NCBI RefSeq assembly: GCF_006716095.1
Contig: NZ_VFOK01000002.1
Coordinates: 62,001 to 126,000 of the forward strand
DNA from: Barrientosiimonas humi
GTDB lineage: Bacteria; Actinomycetota; Actinomycetes; Actinomycetales; Dermatophilaceae
Reading direction: 5' to 3'
Length of the DNA stretch: 64,000 nt
The position numbers and the translations under genes are program-made. The notes beneath the pieces are model-generated. The model was given only the letters and a program-made list of their open reading frames with translations. It did not search any database and was not told the DNA's origin. Shown here piece after piece: positions 51,064 through 59,044 of this stretch; positions within the stretch are counted from its first letter, which is position 1; every line of letters begins with the position of its first letter.

Positions 51064-53346
51064 TCAGCCGCGCTTGACCGCCGCCAGCAGCATGTTGGCG
51101 ACGTCGACCACCTCGACGTCCTCACGCGCCTGCCCGTCGGACTGCTGGGCGGTGAGGCCGTCGGTGAGCATCACGCGGCAGAACGGGCAGCCGATGGCGA
51201 TCCGGTCGGCGCCCGTCGCGACCGCCTCGGCGGTGCGGTCGAGGTTGATGCGGTTGCCGAGCTTCTCCTCCATCCACATGCGCGCGCCGCCGGCGCCGCA
51301 GCAGAACGAGGTCTCGCCCGACCGCTCCATCTCGCGGTACTCCACCCCCGGCAGCGCGCCGATCAGCTCGCGCGGCGGGGCGTACACCCCGTTGTGCCGG
51401 CCGAGGTAGCACGGGTCGTGGTAGGTCACGCTCGGCGCGGTCGAGGCGGCGCCGGAGGTGTCGGCCTCGTCGGGGCGCGCGACCGGCGTCAGCTTCTTCT
51501 CGCGCACGAGGCGGTTGAGCAGCTGCGTGTGGTGCACGACCTCGTAGGACCCGCCGAGCTGGGGGTACTCGTTCTTGATCGTGTTGAAGCAGTGCGCGCA
51601 GGTCACGACGATCTTGGTCGCCCCGACCTCGCCCAGCGTCTCGACGTTCTGCTGCGCGAGCATCTGGAAGAGCATCTCGTTGCCCGCGCGCCGCGCCGGG
51701 TCGCCGGTGCAGGTCTCGCCGTCGCCGAGCACCGCGAACTCCACGCCCGCGGTGTGCAGCAGCTCGGCCACCGCGCGCGTGGTCTTCTTCGCGCGGTCCT
51801 CGTACGCCCCCGCGCACCCGACCCAGAACAGCCACTCGACGTCCGTGGCCGACTCGACGGCGTTGCTGCCCGCGCCCCCGATGACCTTGACGTCGAACGG
51901 CAGGTCCTTGGCCCAGTCCATCCGCGCCCGCGCGGACATGCCCCACGGGTTCTGCTTGTTCTCCAGGTTCTTGAACAGCCCGCCGAGCTCGGTCGGGAAC
52001 GCCGACTCCAGCAGCACCTGGTGGCGGCGCATGTCGACGATGTGGTCGACGTGCTCGATGTCGACCGGGCACTGCTCGACGCACGCCCCGCACGTGGTGC
52101 ACGACCACAGGACGTCCTCGTCGACCACGGCGCCGGCACCGCTCACGCCGAGCGGGTCGTACGCCGTCAGCGGCGAGCCGATGTCGTAGCCGGTCTGCCC
52201 GACGAGACTGAGCTCGGCGACCTGCGCCGTCTGCGAGCCCTGGGCCTCCTCGACCGCCACGGTCGAACCCGCCTGTGCCGCCTGCAGATACGGCGCCTTG
52301 GCGCTGGCGTGGTCGCGCAGCGTCATCATCAGTAGCTTGGGCGACAGCGGCTTCTCGGTGTTCCACGCCGGGCACTGGCTCTGGCAGCGGCCGCACTCGG
52401 TGCAGGTGGAGAAGTCGAGCAGGCCCTTCCAGGTGAACTGCTCGACGGCGCCGACGCCCAGCTTCGGCTCGGCCTCGCTCTCGTCGTCCATCAGCTCGTC
52501 GAGGTTGTCGAAGTCGACCGGCTTGCCGTCGATCTGCATCGGCGCCAGGGCACCCAGCGAGGTGCGCCCGTCGGCGTGCCGCTTGAAGAAGATGTTGAAG
52601 AACGCCAGGAAGCGGTGCCAGGCGACGCCCATCGTGGTGTTCAGCGAGATGGTGATCATCCAGGCGAACGAGATGACGATCTTGATCGTCGCGATGACGA
52701 CGATGAGCTGCTCCAGCGACGTCTGCGACAGCCCGCTGAACGCCTCGCCGACGGGGAAGGTCAGCGGGTAGTGCGCGATGGCGTTGACGTCCTCGGTCTT
52801 GCTCTGCAGGGCGTACTCCAGGCCGCGCAGGGTCAGGATGCACAGCATCACGCCGAGGATGGTCAGCTCGACGTAGTAGGCCTGCCAGAACGTCGACCCG
52901 AAGAAGCGCGAGCGGCGCTCGGTCGGGACCCGGCCCGGGTGGTTCTTGCGGCGCACGGCCATCAGCACGACGATCCCGACGATGCCGGAGATCGTGAGGA
53001 TGTCGGTGATCCACTCGTACACCGGGAAGTGGCCGATCAGCGGGATCGCGAAGTGCGGGTCGAAGATCTGCCCGAACGCCGTCAGCAGCGTGAAGAACAG
53101 GAAGCCGAACGCGATCATCGTCACCCAGTGCGCCGCCGACACGATGCGGATGCGCGACATGCGGGTGTGGCCGAGGAACTCGCGCAGCAGGGTGCGGGTG
53201 CGCTCGCCCTTGTGGTCGCCGCGGTTCTCGGGCTGGCCGAGGCGGAAGGTGGCCAGGATGCGGCGCACGGCGCGGACCATCAGCGCGATGCCGACGGCGG
53301 TGATGCCCAGCGCGATGACGGCGCAGACGATCTGGAGCGGGGTCAT
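51064..53346 (-). CDS. EtfD-like membrane (Fe-S)-binding oxidoreductase
   Basis: The 760-residue protein has about five N-terminal helices (nitrate-reductase gamma-like, residues 1-250). Two [4Fe-4S] ferredoxin motifs (CTECGRCQSQCP and CTTCGACVEQCPVD) follow, and two CCG-type domains (with AHCFNTIKNEYP and FCCGAGGARMWMEE). In mycobacteria this protein class (Rv0338c, EtfD) carries electrons from ETF to menaquinone in fatty-acid oxidation. The promoter holds a palindrome one base different from that of the acyl-CoA dehydrogenase gene. ATG 53346 appears leaderless. Confidence 0.88.
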   Translation of the reverse strand: MTPLQIVCAVIALGITAVGIALMVRAVRRILATFRLGQPENRGDHKGERTRTLLREFLGHTRMSRIRIVSAAHWVTMIAFGFLFFTLLTAFGQIFDPHFAIPLIGHFPVYEWITDILTISGIVGIVVLMAVRRKNHPGRVPTERRSRFFGSTFWQAYYVELTILGVMLCILTLRGLEYALQSKTEDVNAIAHYPLTFPVGEAFSGLSQTSLEQLIVVIATIKIVISFAWMITISLNTTMGVAWHRFLAFFNIFFKRHADGRTSLGALAPMQIDGKPVDFDNLDELMDDESEAEPKLGVGAVEQFTWKGLLDFSTCTECGRCQSQCPAWNTEKPLSPKLLMMTLRDHASAKAPYLQAAQAGSTVAVEEAQGSQTAQVAELSLVGQTGYDIGSPLTAYDPLGVSGAGAVVDEDVLWSCTTCGACVEQCPVDIEHVDHIVDMRRHQVLLESAFPTELGGLFKNLENKQNPWGMSARARMDWAKDLPFDVKVIGGAGSNAVESATDVEWLFWVGCAGAYEDRAKKTTRAVAELLHTAGVEFAVLGDGETCTGDPARRAGNEMLFQMLAQQNVETLGEVGATKIVVTCAHCFNTIKNEYPQLGGSYEVVHHTQLLNRLVREKKLTPVARPDEADTSGAASTAPSVTYHDPCYLGRHNGVYAPPRELIGALPGVEYREMERSGETSFCCGAGGARMWMEEKLGNRINLDRTAEAVATGADRIAIGCPFCRVMLTDGLTAQQSDGQAREDVEVVDVANMLLAAVKRG

Positions 53347-53352
53347 GCGCGC

Positions 53353-53381
53353 AGTCTAACGATGGGTTACCCGCTGGTAAC
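53353..53381 (-). promoter_or_regulatory. EtfD-like promoter with palindromic operator
   Basis: On the minus strand TAGACT (53358-53353) ends six bases before the ATG, fitting a leaderless -10. TTACCCGCTGGTAA (53367-53380) fills the -35 to spacer region (GTTACC at 53381-53376, 17 bases from the -10). Binding there would block the promoter. Confidence 0.7.
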
Positions 53382-53451
53382 GTTCCCGGCTCGTCTGCCG
53401 GTCGCGGATCGAGATTGACGGGCGGGCCGCACGCACCTGAGGGTGGGGCGC

Positions 53452-54390
53452 GTGAACGAACCCCGCCTCGTGCTCGGCGCGATGTATTTCGGAACCCGCC
53501 TCGACGACCGCGCCAGCTTCGCGCTGCTCGACCGGTTCGTCGCGGCCGGTGGCCGCTGGATCGACACGGCCAACTGCTACTCCTTCTGGGAGGACCCCTC
53601 CGGCCTCGGCGGCCAGAGCGAGGAGGTCATCGGTCGCTGGCTGCGGGCCAACCCGGGCGCGGACGTGCGCCTCAGCACCAAGGTCGGCGTGCAGCCGACG
53701 GTCCCGCACGGTCACCCCGAGCACGACGAGGGCCTGTCGCGCCAGGCGGTGCGGGCGGGGCTCGCGCTCAGCCTCGAGCGGCTCGGCGTCGAGCGCATCG
53801 ACCGTTACTGGGCGCACCCGGAGGACCTGCGCGAGCCGATCGACCAGGTCGGCGTGACCTTCGGTGAGCTGGTGCGCGACGGGCTGGTCGACGAGGTCGC
53901 GATCTGCAACAACCCGACCTGGGCCGTGGAGCGCGCCCGGGCCGCCGCGCAGGCCGCGGGCCTGGCGCCGTTCGCGGGGTTGCAGCTGCGCCACTCCTAC
54001 CTGCAGCCCAAGCCCGGCGTGGTCGTCGAGGGGCAGGACTGGCGCTTCGGCATGGTGACGCCGGAGACGGTCGACTACGTCGCGCGGAACGACCTCGACC
54101 TGTGGGTCTACACCGCGCTGCTGCTCGGGGCGTACGACCGCGACGACCGGCCGTTCACGCCGGCCTACCAGCACGAGGGCAACGCGGCCCGGCTGCAGGT
54201 GCTGGGCGAGGTGGCGGCCGAGGTCGGCGCCAGCAAGGGGCAGGTGGTGCTCGCCTGGCTCGCCGGCGGCGAGGTGCCGATGCTGCCGATCCTCGGCGGC
54301 AGCAAGCCCGAGCAGCTCGACAGCGCGCTCGCGGGCGTGCGGCTGGAGCTGACCGCCGACCAGCGGGCGCGGCTCGACGCCGCCGGCTGA
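53452..54390 (+). CDS. aldo/keto reductase
   Basis: The 312-residue protein has the AKR barrel pattern: LVLGAMYFGTRLDD start, GRWIDTANCYSFWEDPSG (Asp-x-x-x-x-Tyr), RLSTKVGVQPT with catalytic Lys, DRYWAHPEDLREP and the cofactor end ILGGSKPEQLDSAL. It reduces a carbonyl with NADPH or oxidises a sugar; the substrate is unknown. GTG 53452 was preferred, with GTG 53443 also possible. Confidence 0.85.
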   Translation: MNEPRLVLGAMYFGTRLDDRASFALLDRFVAAGGRWIDTANCYSFWEDPSGLGGQSEEVIGRWLRANPGADVRLSTKVGVQPTVPHGHPEHDEGLSRQAVRAGLALSLERLGVERIDRYWAHPEDLREPIDQVGVTFGELVRDGLVDEVAICNNPTWAVERARAAAQAAGLAPFAGLQLRHSYLQPKPGVVVEGQDWRFGMVTPETVDYVARNDLDLWVYTALLLGAYDRDDRPFTPAYQHEGNAARLQVLGEVAAEVGASKGQVVLAWLAGGEVPMLPILGGSKPEQLDSALAGVRLELTADQRARLDAAG

Positions 54391-54423
54391 GCAGGCGCCG
54401 CCCGGCGAGGGCGTACCGACGGT

Positions 54424-54493
54424 GCTGAAGCGCGGTTTGAGCGCTCTGACTCCGCTGCAGCACGGTCAAAGCGCTGAAACGCGGTTTCGGCGC
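54424..54493 (+). repeat. three imperfect 21-bp repeats upstream of cysK
   Basis: GCTGAAGCGCGGTTTGAGCGC (54424-54444), GCTGCAGCACGGTCAAAGCGC (54454-54474) and GCTGAAACGCGGTTTCGGCGC (54473-54493) align over 16-18 of 21 positions. No other gene lies between 54391 and 54623. Confidence 0.65.
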
Positions 54494-54623
54494 CCGGGGG
54501 TGCCCGGGTGCCGGACTCACCCGGCGGCCGCCACCTCGGAGGGAATAACCTGGCGTTGGAGTTCGTATAAGCCTTTGCCGGTCTTGGCGTACGCCGGCCG
54601 CACCGACCCCAAGGAGCATGCCC

Positions 54624-55568
54624 GTGCCCATCCTCGACGACGTCACCCAGTCCATCGGCCAGACGCCGCTGGTGCGGATCAACCGGATCATCAGCGCCGA
54701 GACCGGCGCCGCCGACGGCGTGACCGTCGCCGGCAAGCTGGAGTTCGCCAACCCCGCCGCCTCGGTCAAGGACCGCATCGGTGCCGCGATCGTCGAGGCC
54801 GCCGAGAAGTCCGGCGAGCTGAAGCCGGGCGGCACGATCGTCGAGGCCACCTCGGGCAACACCGGCATCGCGCTCGCGATGGTCGGGGCGGCCAAGGGAT
54901 ACCGCGTCGTGCTGGCCATGCCCGAGACGATGAGCAAGGAGCGCCGCGCCCTGCTGCGCGCGTTCGGCGCCGAGCTGGTGCTGACCCCCGGCTCGGAGGG
55001 CATGAAGGGCGCGGTCGCCAAGGCCCAGGAGCTCGCCACGGAGGAGGGCGCGGTGCTGGCCCGGCAGTTCGCCAACGAGGCCAACCCCGAGGTGCACCGC
55101 CGCACGACCGCCGAGGAGATCTGGAACGACACCGACGGCGCCGTCGACATCGTCGTGAGCGGCATCGGCACCGGCGGCACCATCACCGGCGTCGGCCAGG
55201 TGCTCAAGGAGCGCAAGCCCGAGGTGCAGATGATCGCCGTCGAGCCGGCCGAGTCGCCGATCCTCAACGGCGGCGAGCCCGGCCCGCACAAGATCCAGGG
55301 CATCGGTGCCAACTTCGTGCCCGACATCCTCGACCGCGAGATCTACGACGAGGTCATCGACATCGACTTCCCGACCTCGGTGGAGTGGGCCCGCAAGGCG
55401 GCCACCCAGGAGGGCCTGCTGGTCGGCATCTCCTCCGGCACCGCGCTCGCGGCCGCCGCGCAGGTCGCCGCCCGCCCGGAGAACGCCGGCAAGACGATCG
55501 TCGTGATCATCCCCAGCTTCGGCGAGCGCTACCTGTCCACGCTGCTGTTCGAGGGTCTTGTTGACTGA
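54624..55568 (+). CDS. cysK: cysteine synthase A (O-acetylserine sulfhydrylase)
   Basis: The 314-residue PLP enzyme makes cysteine from O-acetylserine and sulfide. Lys49 in [11 protein letters not shown] binds PLP, TSGNTG (76-81) holds the substrate carboxylate, and GTGGTITG binds the cofactor phosphate. I chose GTG 54624 because AAGGAG (54611-54616) is seven bases upstream; ATG 54618 is only one base away from it. cysE follows with a one-base overlap. A TATAAG box at 54566-54571 is a possible -10. Confidence 0.94.
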   Translation: MPILDDVTQSIGQTPLVRINRIISAETGAADGVTVAGKLEFANPAASVKDRIGAAIVEAAEKSGELKPGGTIVEATSGNTGIALAMVGAAKGYRVVLAMPETMSKERRALLRAFGAELVLTPGSEGMKGAVAKAQELATEEGAVLARQFANEANPEVHRRTTAEEIWNDTDGAVDIVVSGIGTGGTITGVGQVLKERKPEVQMIAVEPAESPILNGGEPGPHKIQGIGANFVPDILDREIYDEVIDIDFPTSVEWARKAATQEGLLVGISSGTALAAAAQVAARPENAGKTIVVIIPSFGERYLSTLLFEGLVD

Positions 55569-56209
55569 TGGCCATGGGCACCCACCTCCTGACGGGGAAG
55601 ACCGACGACCGGCGTCCGCTGGCGCGGCTGCGCCGAGCCGTGGACGACGTACGCTCGGGGCTGCGCGACGACGTCGACGCGGCTCTGCTGCGTGACCCGG
55701 CCGCCGGATCCTCGCTGGAGGTGGTGCTCACCTCGCCCGGGCTGCACGCCGTCTGGGCGCACCGGGTCGCCCACCGGATGTGGCAGCGCGGTGACCGCTG
55801 GCGCATCCCTGCGCGGCTCGTGGCGCACGCGTCGCGCGCTGCCACCGGCGTCGAGATCCACCCCGGCGCCACCATCGGGCAGCGCTTCTTCATCGACCAC
55901 GGCATGGGGGTCGTCATCGGCGAGACCGCGGAGGTCGGCGACGACGTGATGCTCTATCACGGCGTCACGCTCGGCGGCCGCTCGATGGAGCGGGTCAAGC
56001 GACACCCCACGATCGCCGACGGCGTGACGATCGGTGCCGGCGCGCGCATCCTCGGCCCCGTCACGATCGGCGAACGCACCCAGGTGGGCGCCAACGCCGT
56101 GGTGGTCAAGGACGTCCCGCGCGACTCGGTCGCCGTCGGCATCCCCGCCACGGTGCGCACCTCCGCCCCCGCAGAGGACCCCTACGCCGACCCCGCGCTG
56201 TACATCTAG
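55568..56209 (+). CDS. cysE: serine O-acetyltransferase
   Basis: The 213-residue enzyme acetylates serine to supply CysK. The left-handed beta-helix hexapeptide repeats are clear: [38 protein letters not shown]. His residues in DHGMG and YHGVTLGG are the usual catalytic ones. The C-terminal tail ends DPALYI, and the final Ile fits insertion into the CysK active site to form the cysteine synthase complex. ATG overlaps the cysK stop (TGATG). Confidence 0.94.
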   Translation: MAMGTHLLTGKTDDRRPLARLRRAVDDVRSGLRDDVDAALLRDPAAGSSLEVVLTSPGLHAVWAHRVAHRMWQRGDRWRIPARLVAHASRAATGVEIHPGATIGQRFFIDHGMGVVIGETAEVGDDVMLYHGVTLGGRSMERVKRHPTIADGVTIGAGARILGPVTIGERTQVGANAVVVKDVPRDSVAVGIPATVRTSAPAEDPYADPALYI

Positions 56210-56218
56210 TCCTTTTGG

Positions 56219-56386
56219 CCTCGGTTCCTCCTCCGCCAGCCCGGCCCTGCCTACTGATTACCTCGGTTCCTCCTCCGCCAGCCCGTCGCAAGCTCCGGTC
56301 TGGCGGCATCGTCACCGAGGGGAGCTCCGGTCTGGCGGCATCGTCACCGAGGGGAGCTCCGGTCTGGCGGCATCGTCGCCGAGGCG
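56219..56386. repeat. cluster of direct and inverted repeats between convergent genes
   Basis: CCTCGGTTCCTCCTCCGCC (start of a 25-bp unit) occurs at 56219-56243 and 56261-56285. Then three tandem 32-bp units begin with AGCTCCGGTCTGGCGGCATC at 56291, 56323 and 56355. The reverse complement of the 32-bp unit resembles the 25-bp unit at both ends (CCTCGGT and CCGCCAG), so the block can fold into hairpins and may terminate both genes. Confidence 0.8.
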
Positions 56387-56393
56387 GCGCCCT

Positions 56394-57266
56394 TCAGGGA
56401 CGCTCGGGGGAGTGCCGCAGGGTCTGCAGCAGCACCGCCATGTCCTGCTCGCCCAGGCCGAGCGCCACGGTGCGGTCGAACTGGGCGGCCACGGCGTCGC
56501 GCACCGGCAGCCGTAGGTCGCCCGCGGCCTCCGCGGCGTAGCGCAGGTCCTTCACGAACAGCCTCGCCGCGGCGGTCGGGGTGAAGTCGTCGCTGCTCAG
56601 CGCCGGGCCGCGTTGGCGCAGCAGCTCCGAGGCAGCGAGCCCGCCGCCCAGCACCTCCAGCAGCTGGGCGCGGTCGAGGCCGTGCCGCTCGGCGAGCAGG
56701 GTCGCCTCGGCCAGCGCCTCCATCGTGGCCGCCACCACCAGCTGGTTGGCCGCCTTGGCGACCGAGCCCGCGCCGACCGGGCCGAGGTGGCGCACCGTGC
56801 GGCCCAGCGCCTCCAGCATCGGCCGCAGCCGCTCCAGCTGTTCCGGCGTGCAGCCGCACATGATCGACAGCCGCGCCTCCTGGGCGCCCTGCGCCCCGCC
56901 GCTCACCGGCGCGTCGACCACCTCGACCTGCGGGGCGAGCCGCTCGGCCAGCGCGACCACGTCGACCGGGGAGCAGGTGCTCATCACGACCAGCGCGGTC
57001 GTCGCGTGGCCCGGGGCCAGCAGCGAGCCGTCCTCGAGCAGCGCCTCCAGGTGGGCCAGCTCGGGCAGCAGGCAGACGAGCGTGTCGCACCCGCGCAGGT
57101 CGGCGAGGTCGGTGGTCGTGCGCAGCGACGCCGGCCCGGAGAGCGAGCGGGGCGTGCGCGACCAGCCGGCGACGGCGTACCCCGCCCTCGCCAGGTTGAC
57201 CGCCATGGGCGCACCCATGTGGCCGAGGCCGATGACGCCGACGTGCTGCGGGGCGGCGGGCTGCAT
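56394..57266 (-). CDS. NAD(P)-dependent beta-hydroxyacid dehydrogenase-like protein
   Basis: The 290-residue protein has the cofactor motif VIGLGHMGAPMAVNLA (Gly13-x-Gly-x-x-Gly18), DAPVSGGAQGAQEA, and the catalytic Lys in GSVAKAANQLVVAATMEAL. These are the marks of 3-hydroxyisobutyrate/tartronate semialdehyde-type dehydrogenases. The substrate cannot be told. ATG 57266 matches the family's start. It is alone between two terminator-like regions. Confidence 0.87.
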   Translation of the reverse strand: MQPAAPQHVGVIGLGHMGAPMAVNLARAGYAVAGWSRTPRSLSGPASLRTTTDLADLRGCDTLVCLLPELAHLEALLEDGSLLAPGHATTALVVMSTCSPVDVVALAERLAPQVEVVDAPVSGGAQGAQEARLSIMCGCTPEQLERLRPMLEALGRTVRHLGPVGAGSVAKAANQLVVAATMEALAEATLLAERHGLDRAQLLEVLGGGLAASELLRQRGPALSSDDFTPTAAARLFVKDLRYAAEAAGDLRLPVRDAVAAQFDRTVALGLGEQDMAVLLQTLRHSPERP

Positions 57267-57309
57267 GGCTCAGCAGCCTAGGGCGGCACGGCCGTACGCC
57301 TGCCAGGAC

Positions 57310-57350
57310 GCCGAGAGCCCGCTCCGCCGGTGGCGGTGCGGGCTCTCGGC
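57310..57350 (-). terminator. terminator of the HU gene
   Basis: GCCGAGAGCCCGC (57310-57322) pairs perfectly over 13 bases with GCGGGCTCTCGGC (57338-57350). It lies 26 bases downstream of the HU stop on the minus strand. No strong T-run follows. Confidence 0.7.
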
Positions 57351-57375
57351 CGAAGGGGAGAAGATCGCTGGGGCG

Positions 57376-57651
57376 TCAGCCCTTGGCGGCAGCCTTGAGC
57401 TTGCTGCCCGCGGTGACCTTGGCGGCCTTCGTCGCGGCGATCTGGATCTCCTCGCCGGTCTGCGGGTTGCGGCCGGTGCGCGCCGCGCGGTCGACGACCT
57501 CGATGGTCAGCAGGCCCGGCAGCTGGATCTTGTCGCCGCGGCCGACGGCCTCGAGGATCACATCGTTCAGTCCACCGATGACAGCGTTGGCGTCCTTGAC
57601 GCTCACGCCGGTCTTCTGCGCGATGGTGCTGGCGAGGTCAGTGCGGTTCAT
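57376..57651 (-). CDS. HU family DNA-binding protein
   Basis: The 91-residue nucleoid protein opens with NRTDLASTIAQKTGVSVKDANAV and has the beta-arm signature RTGRNPQTGEEIQI, which inserts into DNA. It bends and compacts DNA as a dimer. Its length fits the short HU form, without the Lys/Ala-rich tail found in some mycobacterial homologues. ATG 57651 is the family start, though the frame continues to 57681. TAGTTT in the upstream region on the minus strand may be a -10 box. Confidence 0.93.
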   Translation of the reverse strand: MNRTDLASTIAQKTGVSVKDANAVIGGLNDVILEAVGRGDKIQLPGLLTIEVVDRAARTGRNPQTGEEIQIAATKAAKVTAGSKLKAAAKG

Positions 57652-57831
57652 GAATGAGTCCTGTCCTTGGTTGAACGGCAAGCCGTGACCGGCTTCCCGA
57701 TGGAAACTACGCCAGATCGCCCGGAATTTCGCGACCTGGGGGCGTCGGGCGTGCCTCGTGTCGCGGGTGCCCGATACGCGTGTGACGCGTGTCGACCAGT
57801 GCTGCTGGACGTGCGTCGGGCGAGCGCAGGA

Positions 57832-58200
57832 TCAGGGCAGGTTGCCCGGGCCGGGGCCGAAGCCACCGGGCTCGGCGTGCAGCTTGCCCTTCTCGTCGCG
57901 GTGGATCGTCTCCGGCAGGTCCTCGTCGGCGGTGTTGGGCGCCTCCGGCCCGGACGAGACGCCCGGGGTGGCCCGGGCCGCCTGACCTGCGGCCTTCTGC
58001 GCGGCGGTGCCGGCGGCGGCCGCGACCTGCGGCGCCTTGGCCTTCACCTGCTCGCTCGCCTTCTCCACCGTGTCCTGCACCTGCGGGTGGCCCCACGCCT
58101 GGTTCGCGCGGTCCTTGATCTGCTCGTAACGCTGCCTGCCGGCCTTGGCGCCGAGGACGTATCCGGCTCCGAGGCCGACGAGGAAGGACAGCTTGCCCAT
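57832..58200 (-). CDS. small YtxH-like membrane-associated protein
   Basis: The 122-residue protein begins with a glycine-rich hydrophobic segment (LSFLVGLGAGYVLGAKAGRQRYEQI), typical of YtxH-domain proteins. A long charged helix with Lys/Glu and Ala runs follows, and a Gly/Pro-rich tail. Function is unknown; YtxH proteins are often stress-linked. A GAAAGGAG ribosome site precedes ATG 58200. Confidence 0.75.
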   Translation of the reverse strand: MGKLSFLVGLGAGYVLGAKAGRQRYEQIKDRANQAWGHPQVQDTVEKASEQVKAKAPQVAAAAGTAAQKAAGQAARATPGVSSGPEAPNTADEDLPETIHRDEKGKLHAEPGGFGPGPGNLP

Positions 58201-58344
58201 GATGTGCAGCTCCTTTCGGGGTTGGCTCGCCTGTTCCAGGCGGTTCTCGCGACCCTAACGCGACGAGAGCGGCGTTCCCACGCCCGCGCGGGCGTACGGC
58301 CGGCTCGCGTCTAGACTCGGGGACGGGCCCGCTGGTGCGGGCAG

Positions 58345-58437
58345 GGAGGGCTCGCATAGTGGCCTAGTGCGGCGGTCTTGAAAACCGCTAAGTCGGTTAC
58401 CCCGGCTTCGTGGGTTCGAATCCCACGCCCTCCGCCA
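58345..58437 (+). tRNA. tRNA-Ser (anticodon TGA)
   Basis: The acceptor stem GGAGGGC/GCCCTCC, anticodon loop CTTGAAA with anticodon TGA, a long variable arm (TAAGTCGGTTACCCCGGCTT) and T-arm GTGGGTTCGAATCCCAC are present, with CCA encoded. The long variable arm marks a class II tRNA-Ser. Confidence 0.95.
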
Positions 58438-58742
58438 CCGCAGTACGCCGCCCCCGGCCGGGGCCGAGGCACCGCGGACCGCTCCACCCCAACGGCGGAG
58501 GCCCGTCAGCGCGGGGCTGCGCGCAACATCTCGACGCGCTCCATCCGTCTGGTGTTCACCTGTCGCGTGCTAACGTCGCACCCGGTTGCAGTTGCAGTTC
58601 CTCGTGATCGATGGACCGCCCGCGCGAGCGGGCGTTCCTGTGTCGGGACCGTCTCGGTCCGGGCAGGGGGTGTCATCGGCAGCCGGCCCCGGCACCATCG
58701 GGGTCTCACGCCAGAGAAACAACAGATTGAGAGTTACACCCC
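58438..58742 (+). other. long leader region of the cold-shock gene
   Basis: This 305-base gap between tRNA-Ser and cspA has no gene. CTAACGT at about 58569 resembles a -10 box and would give a leader of about 165 bases. Such long leaders are usual for cold-shock genes and may hold temperature-sensitive structures. A short GCCCGCGCGAGCGGGC stem-loop lies near 58618-58633. Confidence 0.5.
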
Positions 58743-58946
58743 ATGGCACAGGGAACCGTCAAGTGGTTCAACGCTGAGAAGGGCTTCGGCTTCATCGCCC
58801 AGGACGGCGGCGGCCCGGACGTCTTCGTCCACTACTCCGCCATCCAGTCTCAGGGTTACCGCAGCCTCGACGAGCAGCAGCGCGTCGAGTTCGAGATCAC
58901 CCAGGGCGACAAGGGCCCGCAGGCGACCAACGTCGTCCCGGTCTGA
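58743..58946 (+). CDS. cold-shock protein (CspA family)
   Basis: The 67-residue single-stranded nucleic-acid-binding protein has RNP1 KGFGFI (13-18) and RNP2 VFVHYS (27-32). It acts as an RNA chaperone. Length is typical. It has a long leader and its own terminator. Confidence 0.96.
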   Translation: MAQGTVKWFNAEKGFGFIAQDGGGPDVFVHYSAIQSQGYRSLDEQQRVEFEITQGDKGPQATNVVPV

Positions 58947-58988
58947 GTCCTGCCCTAGAGCAGACTTCGCCGGTCTCCTGACCGGCTC

Positions 58989-59022
58989 CGAAGGCCCCGC
59001 ACCGATCGGTGCGGGGCCTTCG
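58989..59022. terminator. bidirectional terminator between cspA and PBP gene
   Basis: The 34-bp perfect palindrome has arms CGAAGGCCCCGCACCGA and TCGGTGCGGGGCCTTCG. It lies between two convergent genes and can end both transcripts. Confidence 0.85.
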
Positions 59023-59044
59023 TCGTGCCCGATGGCGTACGTCC

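Noticed and set aside
56291-56386. CRISPR array from the 32-bp repeats
   Set aside because: The units are directly contiguous with no spacers and no cas gene is near.
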